DNA from: an uncultured Collinsella sp.
GTDB taxonomy: Bacteria; Actinomycetota; Coriobacteriia; Coriobacteriales; Coriobacteriaceae
Length of the DNA stretch: 35,436 nt
NCBI GenBank assembly: GCA_902464645.1
Contig: CABQKL010000008.1
Location: 1-35,436, forward strand
Direction of reading: 5' to 3'
Shown: piece by piece, positions 19,424 to 27,233 of the stretch
How positions within the stretch are numbered: position 1 is the first letter of the stretch
Layout of the letters: each line of letters starts with the position of its first letter
Translations under genes and position numbers: made by a program
Notes under the pieces: generated by a model
The model's database searches: none
The model's input: the letters and a program-made list of their open reading frames with translations, nothing else
Told to the model about the DNA's origin: nothing

Positions 19424-20242
19424 ATGTCTGCAATCACTATTCTGCTTGTTGCGATTGTCGCGTTGCTTGCCGGTATGGAAGGCATTCTGGATGAGTTCCA
19501 GTTCCATCAGCCGCTCGTGGCATGCACGCTTATCGGTCTCGTAACCGGTCACCTTCAGGAGGGCATCCTCCTGGGCGGTTCGCTCCAGATGATGGCCCTT
19601 GGCTGGGCTAACGTCGGCGCCGCCGTCGCGCCTGACGCCGCTCTGGCCTCGGTCGCTTCTTCGATCATCATGGTGCTCGCCCTCAACGGCGGCGCCACTG
19701 ATTCGGCCAAGGCCGTTACCGCGGCCATCGCCGTCGCCGTCCCGCTGTCGGTCGCTGGTCTGTTCCTGACCATGATCTGCCGTACCATTGCTACCGCTAT
19801 CGCTCACGCCATGGACGGTTGCGCCGAGAAGGGCGACTTCTCTGGCATCGAGCGCTGGCAGTACGCTGCCATCCTCATGCAGGGCCTTCGTATCGCCATC
19901 CCGGCAGTACTTCTGTGCATCATCCCGGCCGAGGCCGTTACCAACGCGCTTAACGCTATGCCCGACTGGCTGTCCGGCGGCATGGCTGTCGGCGGCGGCA
20001 TGGTCGCTTCCGTCGGTTACGCCATGGTCATCAACATGATGGCCACCAAGGAGACCTGGCCGTTCTTCATCCTCGGCTTTGTCCTTGCTGCCATCCCTCA
20101 GCTCACGCTGATCGCCCTTGGCCTCATCGGCATCTCCCTTGCCCTCATCTACCTTGGCCTTAAGGATCTGGCCAAGCAGGGTGGCGGCATGGGCGGTGGC
20201 TCCGGCGACCCGCTCGGCGACATTCTGAACGATTACGAGTAG
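19424..20242 (+). CDS. PTS mannose-family IIC component
   Basis: The 272-residue integral membrane protein has about eight hydrophobic segments. Family signatures are FHQPLVACTLIGLVTGHLQE and GGSLQMMALGWANVGAAVAPD, which form part of the sugar translocation path. It starts 18 bp after the IIAB stop with AAAGGAGGG as ribosome binding site. It works with IID as the membrane complex that carries and phosphorylates the sugar. The C-terminus is Gly-rich (GGGMGGGSGDPLGD). Confidence 0.92.
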   Translation: MSAITILLVAIVALLAGMEGILDEFQFHQPLVACTLIGLVTGHLQEGILLGGSLQMMALGWANVGAAVAPDAALASVASSIIMVLALNGGATDSAKAVTAAIAVAVPLSVAGLFLTMICRTIATAIAHAMDGCAEKGDFSGIERWQYAAILMQGLRIAIPAVLLCIIPAEAVTNALNAMPDWLSGGMAVGGGMVASVGYAMVINMMATKETWPFFILGFVLAAIPQLTLIALGLIGISLALIYLGLKDLAKQGGGMGGGSGDPLGDILNDYE

Positions 20243-20258
20243 GAGGGGAGTGATACAT

Positions 20259-21179
20259 ATGGCAGAGAACAAGATTCAGCTCACCAAGGCTGACCGCAAG
20301 AAGGTTTGCTTCCGTCATCAGTTCCTTCAGGGCTCGTGGAACTACGAGCGTATGCAGAACGGCGGCTGGTGCTTCGCAATGATCCCTGCGATCAAGAAGC
20401 TCTACACCAGCAAGGATGACCAGATTGCCGCTCTTAAGCGTCACCTGGAGTTCTATAACACCCACCCCTATGTTTCCGCCCCCGTCATTGGCGTTACCCT
20501 CGCTCTCGAGGAGGAGCGCGCCAACGGTGCTCCGATTGACGACGTCGCCATTCAGGGCGTCAAGGTCGGTATGATGGGCCCGCTCGCCGGCGTCGGCGAC
20601 CCCGCCTTCTGGTTCACCCTTCGCCCGATTCTGGGCGCTCTGGGCGCTTCCCTGGCCCTGTCCGGCAGCATCGCCGGTCCGCTGCTGTTCTTCTTCGCGT
20701 GGAACATCATCCGTTACGCTTTCCTGTGGTACACGCAGGAGTTTGGCTACAAGGTCGGCTCCTCCATCGCCAAGGACCTCTCCGGCGGTCTGATGGGCAA
20801 GGTTACCGAGGGTGCTTCCATCCTGGGTATGTTCATCATCGGCGCCCTGGTCGAGCGCTGGGTGTCCATCTCCTTCACCCCGGTCGTCTCCAAGGTCACG
20901 CAGTCTGCTGGCGCCTTTATCGACTGGGCTAACCTGCCCTCCGGTTCTGAGGGTGTCAAGGAAGCACTGACGATGTATAACTCCATCGGTGCTAACGCCC
21001 TTGATCAGGTGAAGGTCACCACGCTTCAGGCCAACCTCGATCAGCTCATCCCCGGCCTTGCCGCCGTGTGCCTGACCCTGCTGGTCTGCAAGCTCCTCAA
21101 GAAGAAGGTCAGCCCGATCGTCATCATCCTGGCTCTCTTCGCCATCGGCATCATCGGTCGCGTCTGCGGCTTCATGTAA
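20259..21179 (+). CDS. PTS mannose-family IID component
   Basis: The 306-residue protein opens with a cytoplasmic part typical of ManZ (LTKADRKKVCFRHQFLQGSW, NYERMQNGGWCFAMIPAI) and the conserved EFYNTHPYVSAPVIGVTLAL and GPLAGVGDPAFWFTLRPI motifs. C-terminal transmembrane helices follow. The ATG at 20259 lies 8 bases after AGGAGGGGAG; an in-frame GTG at 20250 overlaps that ribosome binding site and is rejected. Together with IIC it forms the sugar channel. A terminator-like hairpin follows before the DUF956 gene. Confidence 0.92.
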   Translation: MAENKIQLTKADRKKVCFRHQFLQGSWNYERMQNGGWCFAMIPAIKKLYTSKDDQIAALKRHLEFYNTHPYVSAPVIGVTLALEEERANGAPIDDVAIQGVKVGMMGPLAGVGDPAFWFTLRPILGALGASLALSGSIAGPLLFFFAWNIIRYAFLWYTQEFGYKVGSSIAKDLSGGLMGKVTEGASILGMFIIGALVERWVSISFTPVVSKVTQSAGAFIDWANLPSGSEGVKEALTMYNSIGANALDQVKVTTLQANLDQLIPGLAAVCLTLLVCKLLKKKVSPIVIILALFAIGIIGRVCGFM

Positions 21180-21235
21180 GCACGTTTCGGCTTAAGACCG
21201 AGAATTGCTAGGCAAGGGCTTTTGAGCCATTGAAA

Positions 21236-21285
21236 CGGACCGCACCCGGTGGGTACACTGGATGCGGTCCGATTGTTTTATTTGG
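21236..21285 (+). terminator. Intra-operon terminator between IID and DUF956
   Basis: CGGACCGCA (21236-21244) pairs with TGCGGTCCG (21263-21271), followed by ATTGTTTTATTT. It should cut the amount of DUF956 transcript relative to the PTS genes. Confidence 0.75.
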
Positions 21286-21299
21286 AGGGCGAGGCGCGC

Positions 21300-21698
21300 A
21301 TGGCGCAATCTCAGAACAGCACGGTCGATCTGGCAACGCCGGCAACCTGCCTGATGGGGCTTACCAGCCACGGTAACGTGATGGTGGGCAATAAGGCGTT
21401 CGAGTATTACAACGAGCGCAATCCCGAGGATTATATTCAAATCCCGTGGGACGAGGTCGACTATATTGCCGCCGAGGTTTTACGCGGCACCAAGAAGATC
21501 ACGCGTTTTGCCATCTTCACCAAGGACAACGGTCACTTTACGTTTTCGACGCGCGACGACAAAGAGACGCTTCGTGCTGTCCGCAAGTACGTCGACGAGG
21601 ATAAGCTCGTGCGTTCGCCCGACTTTATCGATGTGACGGCCAAGGGCGCCAAGAGCATCCCCTCCGTTATCAAAAATCTCTTCCACAAAGGTAACTAG
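21300..21698 (+). CDS. DUF956 family protein (ManO-like)
   Basis: The 132-residue soluble protein is of the type found beside mannose-class PTS operons. Visible features are SQNSTVDLATPATCLMGLTS, GNKAFEYYN, IQIPWDEVDYIAAEVLRGTK and a C-terminal KSIPSVIKNLFHK. The ATG at 21300 follows GGAGGGCGAGG. ManO in lactic acid bacteria is encoded with the mannose PTS; its biochemical role is not settled, and a regulatory role is usually assumed. A terminator separates it from the IID gene, so its level is probably lower than that of the transporter. Confidence 0.85.
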   Translation: MAQSQNSTVDLATPATCLMGLTSHGNVMVGNKAFEYYNERNPEDYIQIPWDEVDYIAAEVLRGTKKITRFAIFTKDNGHFTFSTRDDKETLRAVRKYVDEDKLVRSPDFIDVTAKGAKSIPSVIKNLFHKGN

Positions 21699-21706
21699 CT
21701 CCTCAC

Positions 21707-21774
21707 AAGTTGCGGTGAAATAGTTCCTAAATACGGCTTTAGATGCTTCAGACAGGAACTATTCCACCGCAACT
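21707..21774. repeat. Long palindrome, C family copy 2
   Basis: AAGTTGCGGTGAAATAGTTCCT and AGGAACTATTCCACCGCAACTT-type arms, a stem of about 22 bp with one mismatch. The outer 16 bases match the palindrome at 11002. It probably ends the DUF956 transcript. Confidence 0.8.
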
Positions 21775-21833
21775 TCGAAGTCTAGTCATGCGACGTATTG
21801 CGATGCAGTAAATCTGCTACACTAGTACAACAT

Positions 21834-21909
21834 GCCTCCGTAGCTCAGGGGATAGAGCACCGCTCTCCTAAAGCGGGTGTCGACGGTTCGAATCCGCCCG
21901 GGGGCACCA
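21834..21909 (+). tRNA. tRNA-Arg, anticodon CCT
   Basis: The 76-base cloverleaf with encoded CCA has acceptor GCCTCCG/CGGGGGC, D arm GCTC...GAGC, anticodon stem CCGCT/AGCGG with loop CTCCTAA (anticodon CCT, reads AGG), and T loop TTCGAAT. The T stem GACGG/CCGCC has one A-C mismatch at the second pair, also present in the right-hand repeat. Its 3' half from the anticodon loop onward is the attachment core of the integrated element. Confidence 0.95.
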
Positions 21910-21912
21910 GAA
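21864..21912 (+). repeat. attL: left 49-bp attachment core inside tRNA-Arg
   Basis: The 49 bases from TCTCCTAAAG through CACCAGAA are identical to 35302-35350. The core spans the anticodon loop to just past CCA, so integration rebuilds a full tRNA at the left side. Confidence 0.93.
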
Positions 21913-22353
21913 AAATCGCAGGTCAGGAGTTAATTTTGCTTCTGACCTGTTCTGGTTTTAGGGTTAAGAACTGCTTTTGTTTGTAAATCTGGTAAGTAAA
22001 TAATTTAACTTACCGAGTTTTCCACTGAAAACAGGAAATCACCATTTTGGGGATAAAAAGTTTTCAACAGCCGTTAGTCGGTTCCATTTTGGTGAAGCGC
22101 TTCCTCAATTTGGGTAAAAAATTTCACCATTTTGATGATTCGGCTGCTTTGAGTTTTTGATAAAAATGCCTGTTCAGAAGCTTGCGCTTTAACCATTTTG
22201 GTTAAACCAATTAATAGAGAAATATACTATAAAGATATAGGGACGGCGATGCCGTCCTCTTCGCTCGCGAAGCTCGCTGCGCGGCCACGTACCGTGACCT
22301 TGCCGCCGGCTACGCCGTCGATTGATACGCTCACTGCGTTCGCTGATGATGGA
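21913..22353. other. A/T-rich left-end region with repeated CCATTTTGG sites and hairpins
   Basis: No convincing gene is visible. CCA-TTT-TGG or a close form occurs at 22042-22050, 22084-22092, 22127-22135 (last base A) and 22193-22201; the last extends to the perfect palindrome TTTAACCATTTTGGTTAAA (22189-22207). A degenerate CAATTTGGG lies near 22106. Hairpins are CAGGTCAG/CTGACCTG (21919-21949) and GGTAAGT/ACTTACC (21991-22014). TATACT (22223-22228) is a possible -10 box. GGACGGC-GAT-GCCGTCC (22241-22257) starts a C/G-rich stretch with a 50-codon open frame (ATG 22249) that I do not accept as a gene. Confidence 0.5.
22059..22078 (+). promoter_or_regulatory. Candidate left arm-type integrase sites
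   Basis: AGTTTTCAACA (22059-22069) and GCCGTTAGT (22070-22078) both recur, in the same order and orientation, at the right end (35134-35144 and 35170-35178). Tyrosine integrases with a separate arm-binding domain need such repeats on both sides of the core. Confidence 0.4.
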
Positions 22354-22602
22354 CTAATCCTTTTTATCAGTGACACCAGTCATAAGTGCAGCAATTGATA
22401 TGTTGAATCCATTGGCAATTTTAGAGAGGTTAGAAAGACTGACATTTCTTCGCCCGACCTCTATCGAGGCGTAGTAAGACCTGTCCATGTCAATGCGGTT
22501 CGCAAATTGTACTTGAGAGTAACCAGACTCTGATCTGAGTTCTTTGCAGCGTAGACCAAAGGATTGTTGTAGCGGCGAGATATCCATGACAAAAAGAGTC
22601 AT
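22354..22602 (-). CDS. XRE-family helix-turn-helix regulator
   Basis: An 82-residue protein (77 from the inner ATG at 22587). A Cro/CI-type helix-turn-helix fills nearly all of it: LRCKELRSESGYSQVQFANR, DRSYYASIEVGRRNVSLSNL and SKIANGFNISIAALM. It is a single-domain repressor. A promoter with -35 TTGTTG and -10 TAAATA (17-bp spacer) would start transcription near 22605, giving a nearly leaderless mRNA from 22602 or a short leader to 22587. A 12-bp dyad overlaps that promoter, so it probably represses itself and perhaps the divergent adhesin gene. Both ATGs lie in the stems of a 9-bp hairpin (22582-22606). Confidence 0.85.
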   Translation of the reverse strand: MTLFVMDISPLQQSFGLRCKELRSESGYSQVQFANRIDMDRSYYASIEVGRRNVSLSNLSKIANGFNISIAALMTGVTDKKD

Positions 22603-22643
22603 GGATTGTTGTATTTATGCCAACGGACTATATACAACAATCC
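22561..22643. promoter_or_regulatory. Operator dyad and promoter of the XRE gene, with a third half-site
   Basis: GGATTGTTGTAT (22603-22614) and ATACAACAATCC (22632-22643) are exact complements. The right arm covers the -35 of the XRE promoter (22635-22640) and the left arm covers its -10 (22612-22617). A third copy, GGATTGTTGTA (22561-22571), lies inside the gene exactly 42 bp from the left arm. CATAAT (22655-22660) may be the -10 of the rightward adhesin promoter. Confidence 0.65.
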
Positions 22644-22726
22644 CAGTTAAGGCGCATAATTATCTCTATTGGAAAGAGCTCTGATGCCCAGTCGGATAGG
22701 GCGCGGAAAAGGAATGGAACAGCACA

Positions 22727-25700
22727 ATGACCCAGGGAAAGCATTTCGCTGCCGGTGGCGATCATTTCGCCGCACTGCCAAACAAAAAGATTCACACTCC
22801 GAAGGGGATCGCGCGTCTGACCGTCACCGCGGCGACCATGGCCGCCATGACCGGATCGAGCCTCATCTCACCGTTCACGGCATTCGCCCAGACCGGTGAC
22901 GGGGGCACACAGCACCCCGCCGTGATGTCGCCGATCGCCGCCCACGCCGGCGCGGCATCCGGTACCGGCGCAAAATCCGCCGCACAGACCATCGCGGACC
23001 TGCAGAAGGCAGTCGACGAGGCGAAGGCGAAGGAGGACGCCGCCAAGGCATCCTACGATGAGGCCGCCGGTCCCTACAACGAGGCGGCTTCCGCCCGCGA
23101 CCAGGCCAAGGCATCCTACGATTCGGCAGTCAGCGCCGGCGCGGCAGCCGACCGTGCGGCGATGGACGAGTACGCCCGTCAGGTCGCCGAGGGCAAGGGC
23201 GCCGCCGATGCCGCCGGCAAGGACCTCGAGCAGGCGAAGGCGGGTCTCGCAGACGCCAAGGCAGATGCGTCCGAGAAGGACGAAGCGTACCAGTCCGCCC
23301 TCAAGGCGGCCCAGGATGCCAAGGATGCCCTCGATAAAGCCAAGGCAGATGCCGTAAGCGCCACCCCGGAGGCAATCAGTGCCGCCGAGCAGGCCGTGCG
23401 CGACGCCACGGATGCCGTGAGCAGGGCACAGGCCGAACTTGACAACGCCAACGCGACGCTTGCCGATGCCCAGTCCAAGCTGGTTGCGGCCCAGTCTGCC
23501 AAGGATGCCGCCGATGCCGTCCTTGTCGCAGCCCAGCAGAACAAGGACGCAGCGGATGCGAAGGCCGCAGCCGCCAGCGCCGCCTACGAGAAGGCGAAAA
23601 CCGACCTCGCCGCAGCGGAGGCAGGCGCCAGCGGTCCGGAGTACGATGCGGCAAAACAGAAGGTCGCGGACGCAGAGGCAGCCCTCGCTGCCGCACAAGC
23701 GACACAGTCCCAGTGCGAGTCCGAGCTCGAGCAGGCGCAGTCCGCTGCAGCAACGGCACAGACCGAACTGAATGATGCCCAGGCGTCCCTCTCCGCGAAG
23801 CAGCAGGCCGCGACCGATGCCGAATCCGGCGTGAACGCCGCCCAGTCCGCACTCGATGCCGCGAACGCCGACCTCGATGCCGCCAAACAGGCGAACGTCG
23901 ACGCCGTCGCCAAGCTGGATGCAGCGAAGCAGGCTGTCAAGGACGCCGAGTCCGCCAAGGCAGCCGCCGACGTAGAGCTTGCGAACGCCAAGGCCGCAAA
24001 GGATACCGCAGACGCCGCCGTGGCCGCCGCCCAGCAGAAGGTCGACGAGGCACAGGCGAAACTCGATTCCGCCGACGCGCAGCTCAAGCAGGGAGCCATC
24101 GGCTTCTTCCGTGCCATGGGTGCCGATTCAGCCATCGAGATCATCCAGAACTGCACATACAAGGACTACACCGAGGTGGGGAACAGCCTCGACGCGACCA
24201 GCCTCGACAACATGCTCGCAGCAATCCCGTACATGAAGTCCATCAACGAGTACCGCAAGTCCGTCGGTCTCTCTGAGCTCCAGGTCACGTACAAGCTCAT
24301 TGCGGCGGCGATTGTCAACGCGAACTATTCCGATGTCAAGTTTGGGCATTCCATGCAGTTTGATACGAGCGAAAACCTCGCATGGAACTATGGAACCGAT
24401 CCGAAACCGCAGTGGGTGGACCAAGAAAAGGCTTTCTTCGATCAGGCAGTTCAGGAGCTCTATGGCGTCACCGGTCTAATCGGTAAGGATGCCGTAGACT
24501 TCTACAAGTCGCATAGTGGGATTGAATCCTATGTCAACCAGCATTTTAAGGTTGCCGGATATCCCGCAACTGTCGGTCACTACCTGCATGTCATCAGCCC
24601 TGAAATCGGCTATATGGGCATGGCGGTCTGCAGCAAGGGAACCATGAACGGCTGGAAGACCGACAGCTTCGATACCGCAAACCTGGGTTGGGCAGGCTCC
24701 GGTTGGAACATGAACCCCATGTCCGTCGACGAGTACGAGCAGAAGCTGACCTCCTATATCAACGGCCTCAAGAACGCCAAGAGCGCACTCGACGCAGCCA
24801 AGGCCGATCTCGCATCCAAGAAGCAGGCAGCCGCCGGCGCCGCCGCAACCGTCCAGCAGAAGCAGGTCGCGGTGGATTCCGCACAGGCAGGTGTCGATGC
24901 CGCAAAGCAGGGCGTCGCCGATGCGCAGGAGGCCGTGGACGTGACAGGGCGCGATATCGCAGCAAAGCAACAGGGCGTCACGGATGCCCAGGCCGAGCTT
25001 AATGCGGCGAAATCGGACCTCGATGTCGCCAACGCGGCAGTCGATACGGCAAAGTCGACCGTCCAGCAGAAAAAGAATACCCTCGATGCTGCCAACGCAG
25101 CTGTAACAACCGCACAGTCCAAACTGGACTCCGCCAAGGCGAATACCGCATCCAAGCAGCAGGACGTCACGGATGCGAACGCCGATCTCGCGAAGTTCTT
25201 CCAGGACGTCGCCGACGCCAAGAAGGCACTCGATACAGCAAAGAGCGTCCATGACGCGGCGGCAGCCGATCAGGTCGAGAAGGCGACCGTCCTCGCCGCC
25301 GCCGAGCAAAAGGCGGACGCCACCGCACGCGCCCTCGCGGATGCCCAGCGTGCCGTCGATGCCGCAAAGGCCGACACCGGCGTTGCCGCCGACAGGCTTA
25401 CCGGCTCCCAGACCGATCTCGAGGACGCACAGTCGAACCTCGACATCCTCACCGGCCTTGCCGCGAAGCTCGCAGAGGCACAGCAGCGCGAGCAGAATGC
25501 AGTAAAGGCCGTCAATGACACCAAGGCCGCCCTCGATGCCGCGAAGGCGGATACCATCGCCGCCGAGTCCCTGGTCTCCGCCGCCGAGCAGGCGAAGGCG
25601 CAGGCAGACGCCAAGCTGTCGAAGCTGAACTCCATCGATGCCGGCGCGGCGATCGCTTCCGGCCATGATGTGAACGCGGATGACGCCCTCAACGCGCTTT

Positions 25701-26077
25701 TCGCCGCAGCAGTCGAGGCACGTGCCAAGGTCGCGCCCGCCAAGGCCATCCTGGACGAGAAGCAGGCCGCGGTGGACGGGCTCCAGTCCGGCTATGATGC
25801 GGCACTCGCCGCCTACGAGTTGGCGAAGTCCGACCGCATCGCAGCGGAGCAGAAGCTTTCCGATGAGATCGCACGACAGGAGGCAGATGAGGTCGCAAAG
25901 CAGCAGGCGGCATACACCCCGAAGCACCTCGCCGGCACGGATACCGCCCAGCCCGGCAGCCTCGCCCAGACCGGCGACCGCGCGGGACTCATCGGCGAGA
26001 CGTTCGTCATCGGCGGTACCGTCCTCGTGGCGGCCGGCGTCTTTCTCGATCAAAAGAAGCGCCGCGAGCAGATGTAA
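22727..26077 (+). CDS. LAXTG-anchored surface protein: coiled coil, CAP domain, coiled coil
   Basis: The 1116-residue protein has a long N-terminal signal peptide (hydrophobic ATMAAMTGSSLISPFTAFA, predicted cleavage before QTGDGG). An alanine-rich heptad coiled coil covers about 75-470. A globular domain at about 480-690 carries CAP/SCP-like features (SINEYRKSVG, FGHSM, ENLAWNY, VDQEKAFF, VGHYLHVISPEIGYMGMAV). A second coiled coil spans about 690-1065. The C-terminus has LAQTGD at 1079, a hydrophobic helix and KKRREQM, an LAXTG-type sortase signal common in actinobacteria. It would stand as a stalked adhesin on the cell wall. The Shine-Dalgarno AAAAGGA is rather far (13 bases). High GC and Ala/Asp-rich codons set it apart from the element's ends. 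Confidence 0.88.
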   Translation: MTQGKHFAAGGDHFAALPNKKIHTPKGIARLTVTAATMAAMTGSSLISPFTAFAQTGDGGTQHPAVMSPIAAHAGAASGTGAKSAAQTIADLQKAVDEAKAKEDAAKASYDEAAGPYNEAASARDQAKASYDSAVSAGAAADRAAMDEYARQVAEGKGAADAAGKDLEQAKAGLADAKADASEKDEAYQSALKAAQDAKDALDKAKADAVSATPEAISAAEQAVRDATDAVSRAQAELDNANATLADAQSKLVAAQSAKDAADAVLVAAQQNKDAADAKAAAASAAYEKAKTDLAAAEAGASGPEYDAAKQKVADAEAALAAAQATQSQCESELEQAQSAAATAQTELNDAQASLSAKQQAATDAESGVNAAQSALDAANADLDAAKQANVDAVAKLDAAKQAVKDAESAKAAADVELANAKAAKDTADAAVAAAQQKVDEAQAKLDSADAQLKQGAIGFFRAMGADSAIEIIQNCTYKDYTEVGNSLDATSLDNMLAAIPYMKSINEYRKSVGLSELQVTYKLIAAAIVNANYSDVKFGHSMQFDTSENLAWNYGTDPKPQWVDQEKAFFDQAVQELYGVTGLIGKDAVDFYKSHSGIESYVNQHFKVAGYPATVGHYLHVISPEIGYMGMAVCSKGTMNGWKTDSFDTANLGWAGSGWNMNPMSVDEYEQKLTSYINGLKNAKSALDAAKADLASKKQAAAGAAATVQQKQVAVDSAQAGVDAAKQGVADAQEAVDVTGRDIAAKQQGVTDAQAELNAAKSDLDVANAAVDTAKSTVQQKKNTLDAANAAVTTAQSKLDSAKANTASKQQDVTDANADLAKFFQDVADAKKALDTAKSVHDAAAADQVEKATVLAAAEQKADATARALADAQRAVDAAKADTGVAADRLTGSQTDLEDAQSNLDILTGLAAKLAEAQQREQNAVKAVNDTKAALDAAKADTIAAESLVSAAEQAKAQADAKLSKLNSIDAGAAIASGHDVNADDALNALFAAAVEARAKVAPAKAILDEKQAAVDGLQSGYDAALAAYELAKSDRIAAEQKLSDEIARQEADEVAKQQAAYTPKHLAGTDTAQPGSLAQTGDRAGLIGETFVIGGTVLVAAGVFLDQKKRREQM

Positions 26078-26084
26078 AAGCGAG

Positions 26085-26123
26085 CCGGGCGTTGGATATC
26101 GGCTAGTGTCCAACGCCCGGTTT
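26085..26123 (+). terminator. Rho-independent terminator after the adhesin gene
   Basis: CCGGGCGTTGGA (26085-26096) pairs perfectly with TCCAACGCCCGG (26109-26120), followed by TTT. The next gene starts about 20 bp later, so it may act as an attenuator. Confidence 0.85.
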
Positions 26124-26142
26124 CATGGACAGGGAGATCGGT

Positions 26143-26793
26143 GTGAGAACAAAGGCTATTATCGTTGCGCTTCTGGTGTGCCTTTCGGCACCTCAACTTG
26201 GATGTGCCAGCGTTGCAAAGCAAGGAAGCGGCTCTACGGAAAGGGCCGCCACAGCGGTAAAGAATAAAGACAAAAAGAAGCCAAGCGAAGAAAAGGCGGC
26301 GCAAACCTCTGGAACCAAGAACGAGGAGAAGAAAAAATCCGACGACAAGGACCAGAAGTCCGATGACTCCAAGAAGGAGGATAACAAGTCTTCCGATTCC
26401 TCGAAGTCGGACAACAAGGGCGATTCCTCCCAGTCCAAGCAGAATTCCGGCAATTCGCAGAGTTCCGGCAGCAACAATTCCTCTTCCAACGGCGGCAGCC
26501 AGAAGAAGTGGGTTGCCGAGCAGGGCCACTGGGAGACAGATTACAGCCAGGTCTGGGTACCGAATGTAGTGTATACGCGCCATGAACGTTGGATGTGCTC
26601 TGTATGCCATGCAACGTTTAACTCAGCAGCCGAAATGGACAATCATGTTATCTCTACCTACGGTGATGCACAACACCCTAATGGAGCTTCTGCAATCAAT
26701 GATTCGTATACCACCTCTGAGGACCAGGGACATTATGAACAGCAGGCTACGGGACAGCATTGGGTTGTCGACGTCGCCGGTCACTGGGAGTAA
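26143..26793 (+). CDS. Secreted protein with low-complexity linker and C2H2-like zinc motif
   Basis: From the GTG at 26143 (AGGGAG 9 bases upstream) the protein is 216 residues; an ATG at 26125 lacks a ribosome binding site. A signal peptide (RTKAIIVALLVCLSAPQLGC) is followed by about 100 residues of Lys/Ser/Asp/Glu/Asn-rich linker. The C-terminal domain has paired aromatic repeats (GHWETDYSQVWVPNVVYTRH; GQHWVVDVAGHWE) around CSVCHATFNSAAEMDNH, a CxxC-x12-H zinc-finger-like motif. LGC is a weak lipobox, so it may be a lipoprotein. Domains of this kind occur in cell-envelope proteins of gut bacteria; function unknown. It sits directly behind the adhesin. Confidence 0.75.
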   Translation: MRTKAIIVALLVCLSAPQLGCASVAKQGSGSTERAATAVKNKDKKKPSEEKAAQTSGTKNEEKKKSDDKDQKSDDSKKEDNKSSDSSKSDNKGDSSQSKQNSGNSQSSGSNNSSSNGGSQKKWVAEQGHWETDYSQVWVPNVVYTRHERWMCSVCHATFNSAAEMDNHVISTYGDAQHPNGASAINDSYTTSEDQGHYEQQATGQHWVVDVAGHWE

Positions 26794-26843
26794 TGTGCAT
26801 CGTTCCTCTCCTCTTACATTCGGTAAATGTTTATTTATTTGTG

Positions 26844-26867
26844 GGCGGCCGGTTCGGCCGCCTTTTT
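26844..26867 (+). terminator. Rho-independent terminator
   Basis: GGCGGCCG-GTT-CGGCCGCC followed by TTTTT; ends the 26143-26793 transcript. Confidence 0.92.
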
Positions 26868-27233
26868 AGACGCCCAGTCTGGGAGCAAACGATAGGAAAG
26901 CAATCAAACGAGAGGCCGTTCCAAAAGAATCCGGCGGTGCCGGATTCTTCGGGCAAAACCTCCCGCAAATCGGTAAGGTCTTCCATCAACTTGCTCCAGC
27001 CCTCGCCCGGAGTCCGCTGCGCGGGACTTCAAATTCTCGGCATCCCTCGCATTCGTATTACCGCTCCGCTCTCGCTACAGCGAATCTCTAACACTCAGCA
27101 TCCTTCGCGTTTAAAATTCGCTTCCGCTCACGGTCTCCGCTGACACTACGACACCGCGAAGCCTTTCGCTCGAAACGAGGCCTCTCATTTCGTGTCTACG
27201 CTCCGCTTCGCCCAATCGCCGTTCCGGTGATTG
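26868..27233. other. Non-coding region upstream of the mobilisation genes
   Basis: No gene is supported. The stretch is rich in short CGCTCCGCTC/CGCTTCGC-type words and small inverted repeats (for example CGAAA...TTTCG near 27170-27191), unlike the codon patterns around it. It probably belongs to the mobilisation region. Confidence 0.4.

Noticed and set aside
18389..20272. Open frame of 627 codons opposite the PTS genes
   Set aside because: Antisense to two well-defined PTS components.
21798..21986. 62-codon frame across tRNA-Arg
   Set aside because: The VAQGIEHRSP/GVDGSNPPG pattern is the translation of a tRNA gene, a well-known false gene.
22198..22398. 66-codon frame MVKPINREIYY...
   Set aside because: No ribosome binding site, overlaps palindromes and a C/G-rich hairpin stretch and the end of the XRE gene; probably non-coding.
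26760..27143. 127-codon frame after the zinc-motif gene
   Set aside because: It runs through a strong terminator and the repetitive mobilisation-region DNA, and has no ribosome binding site.
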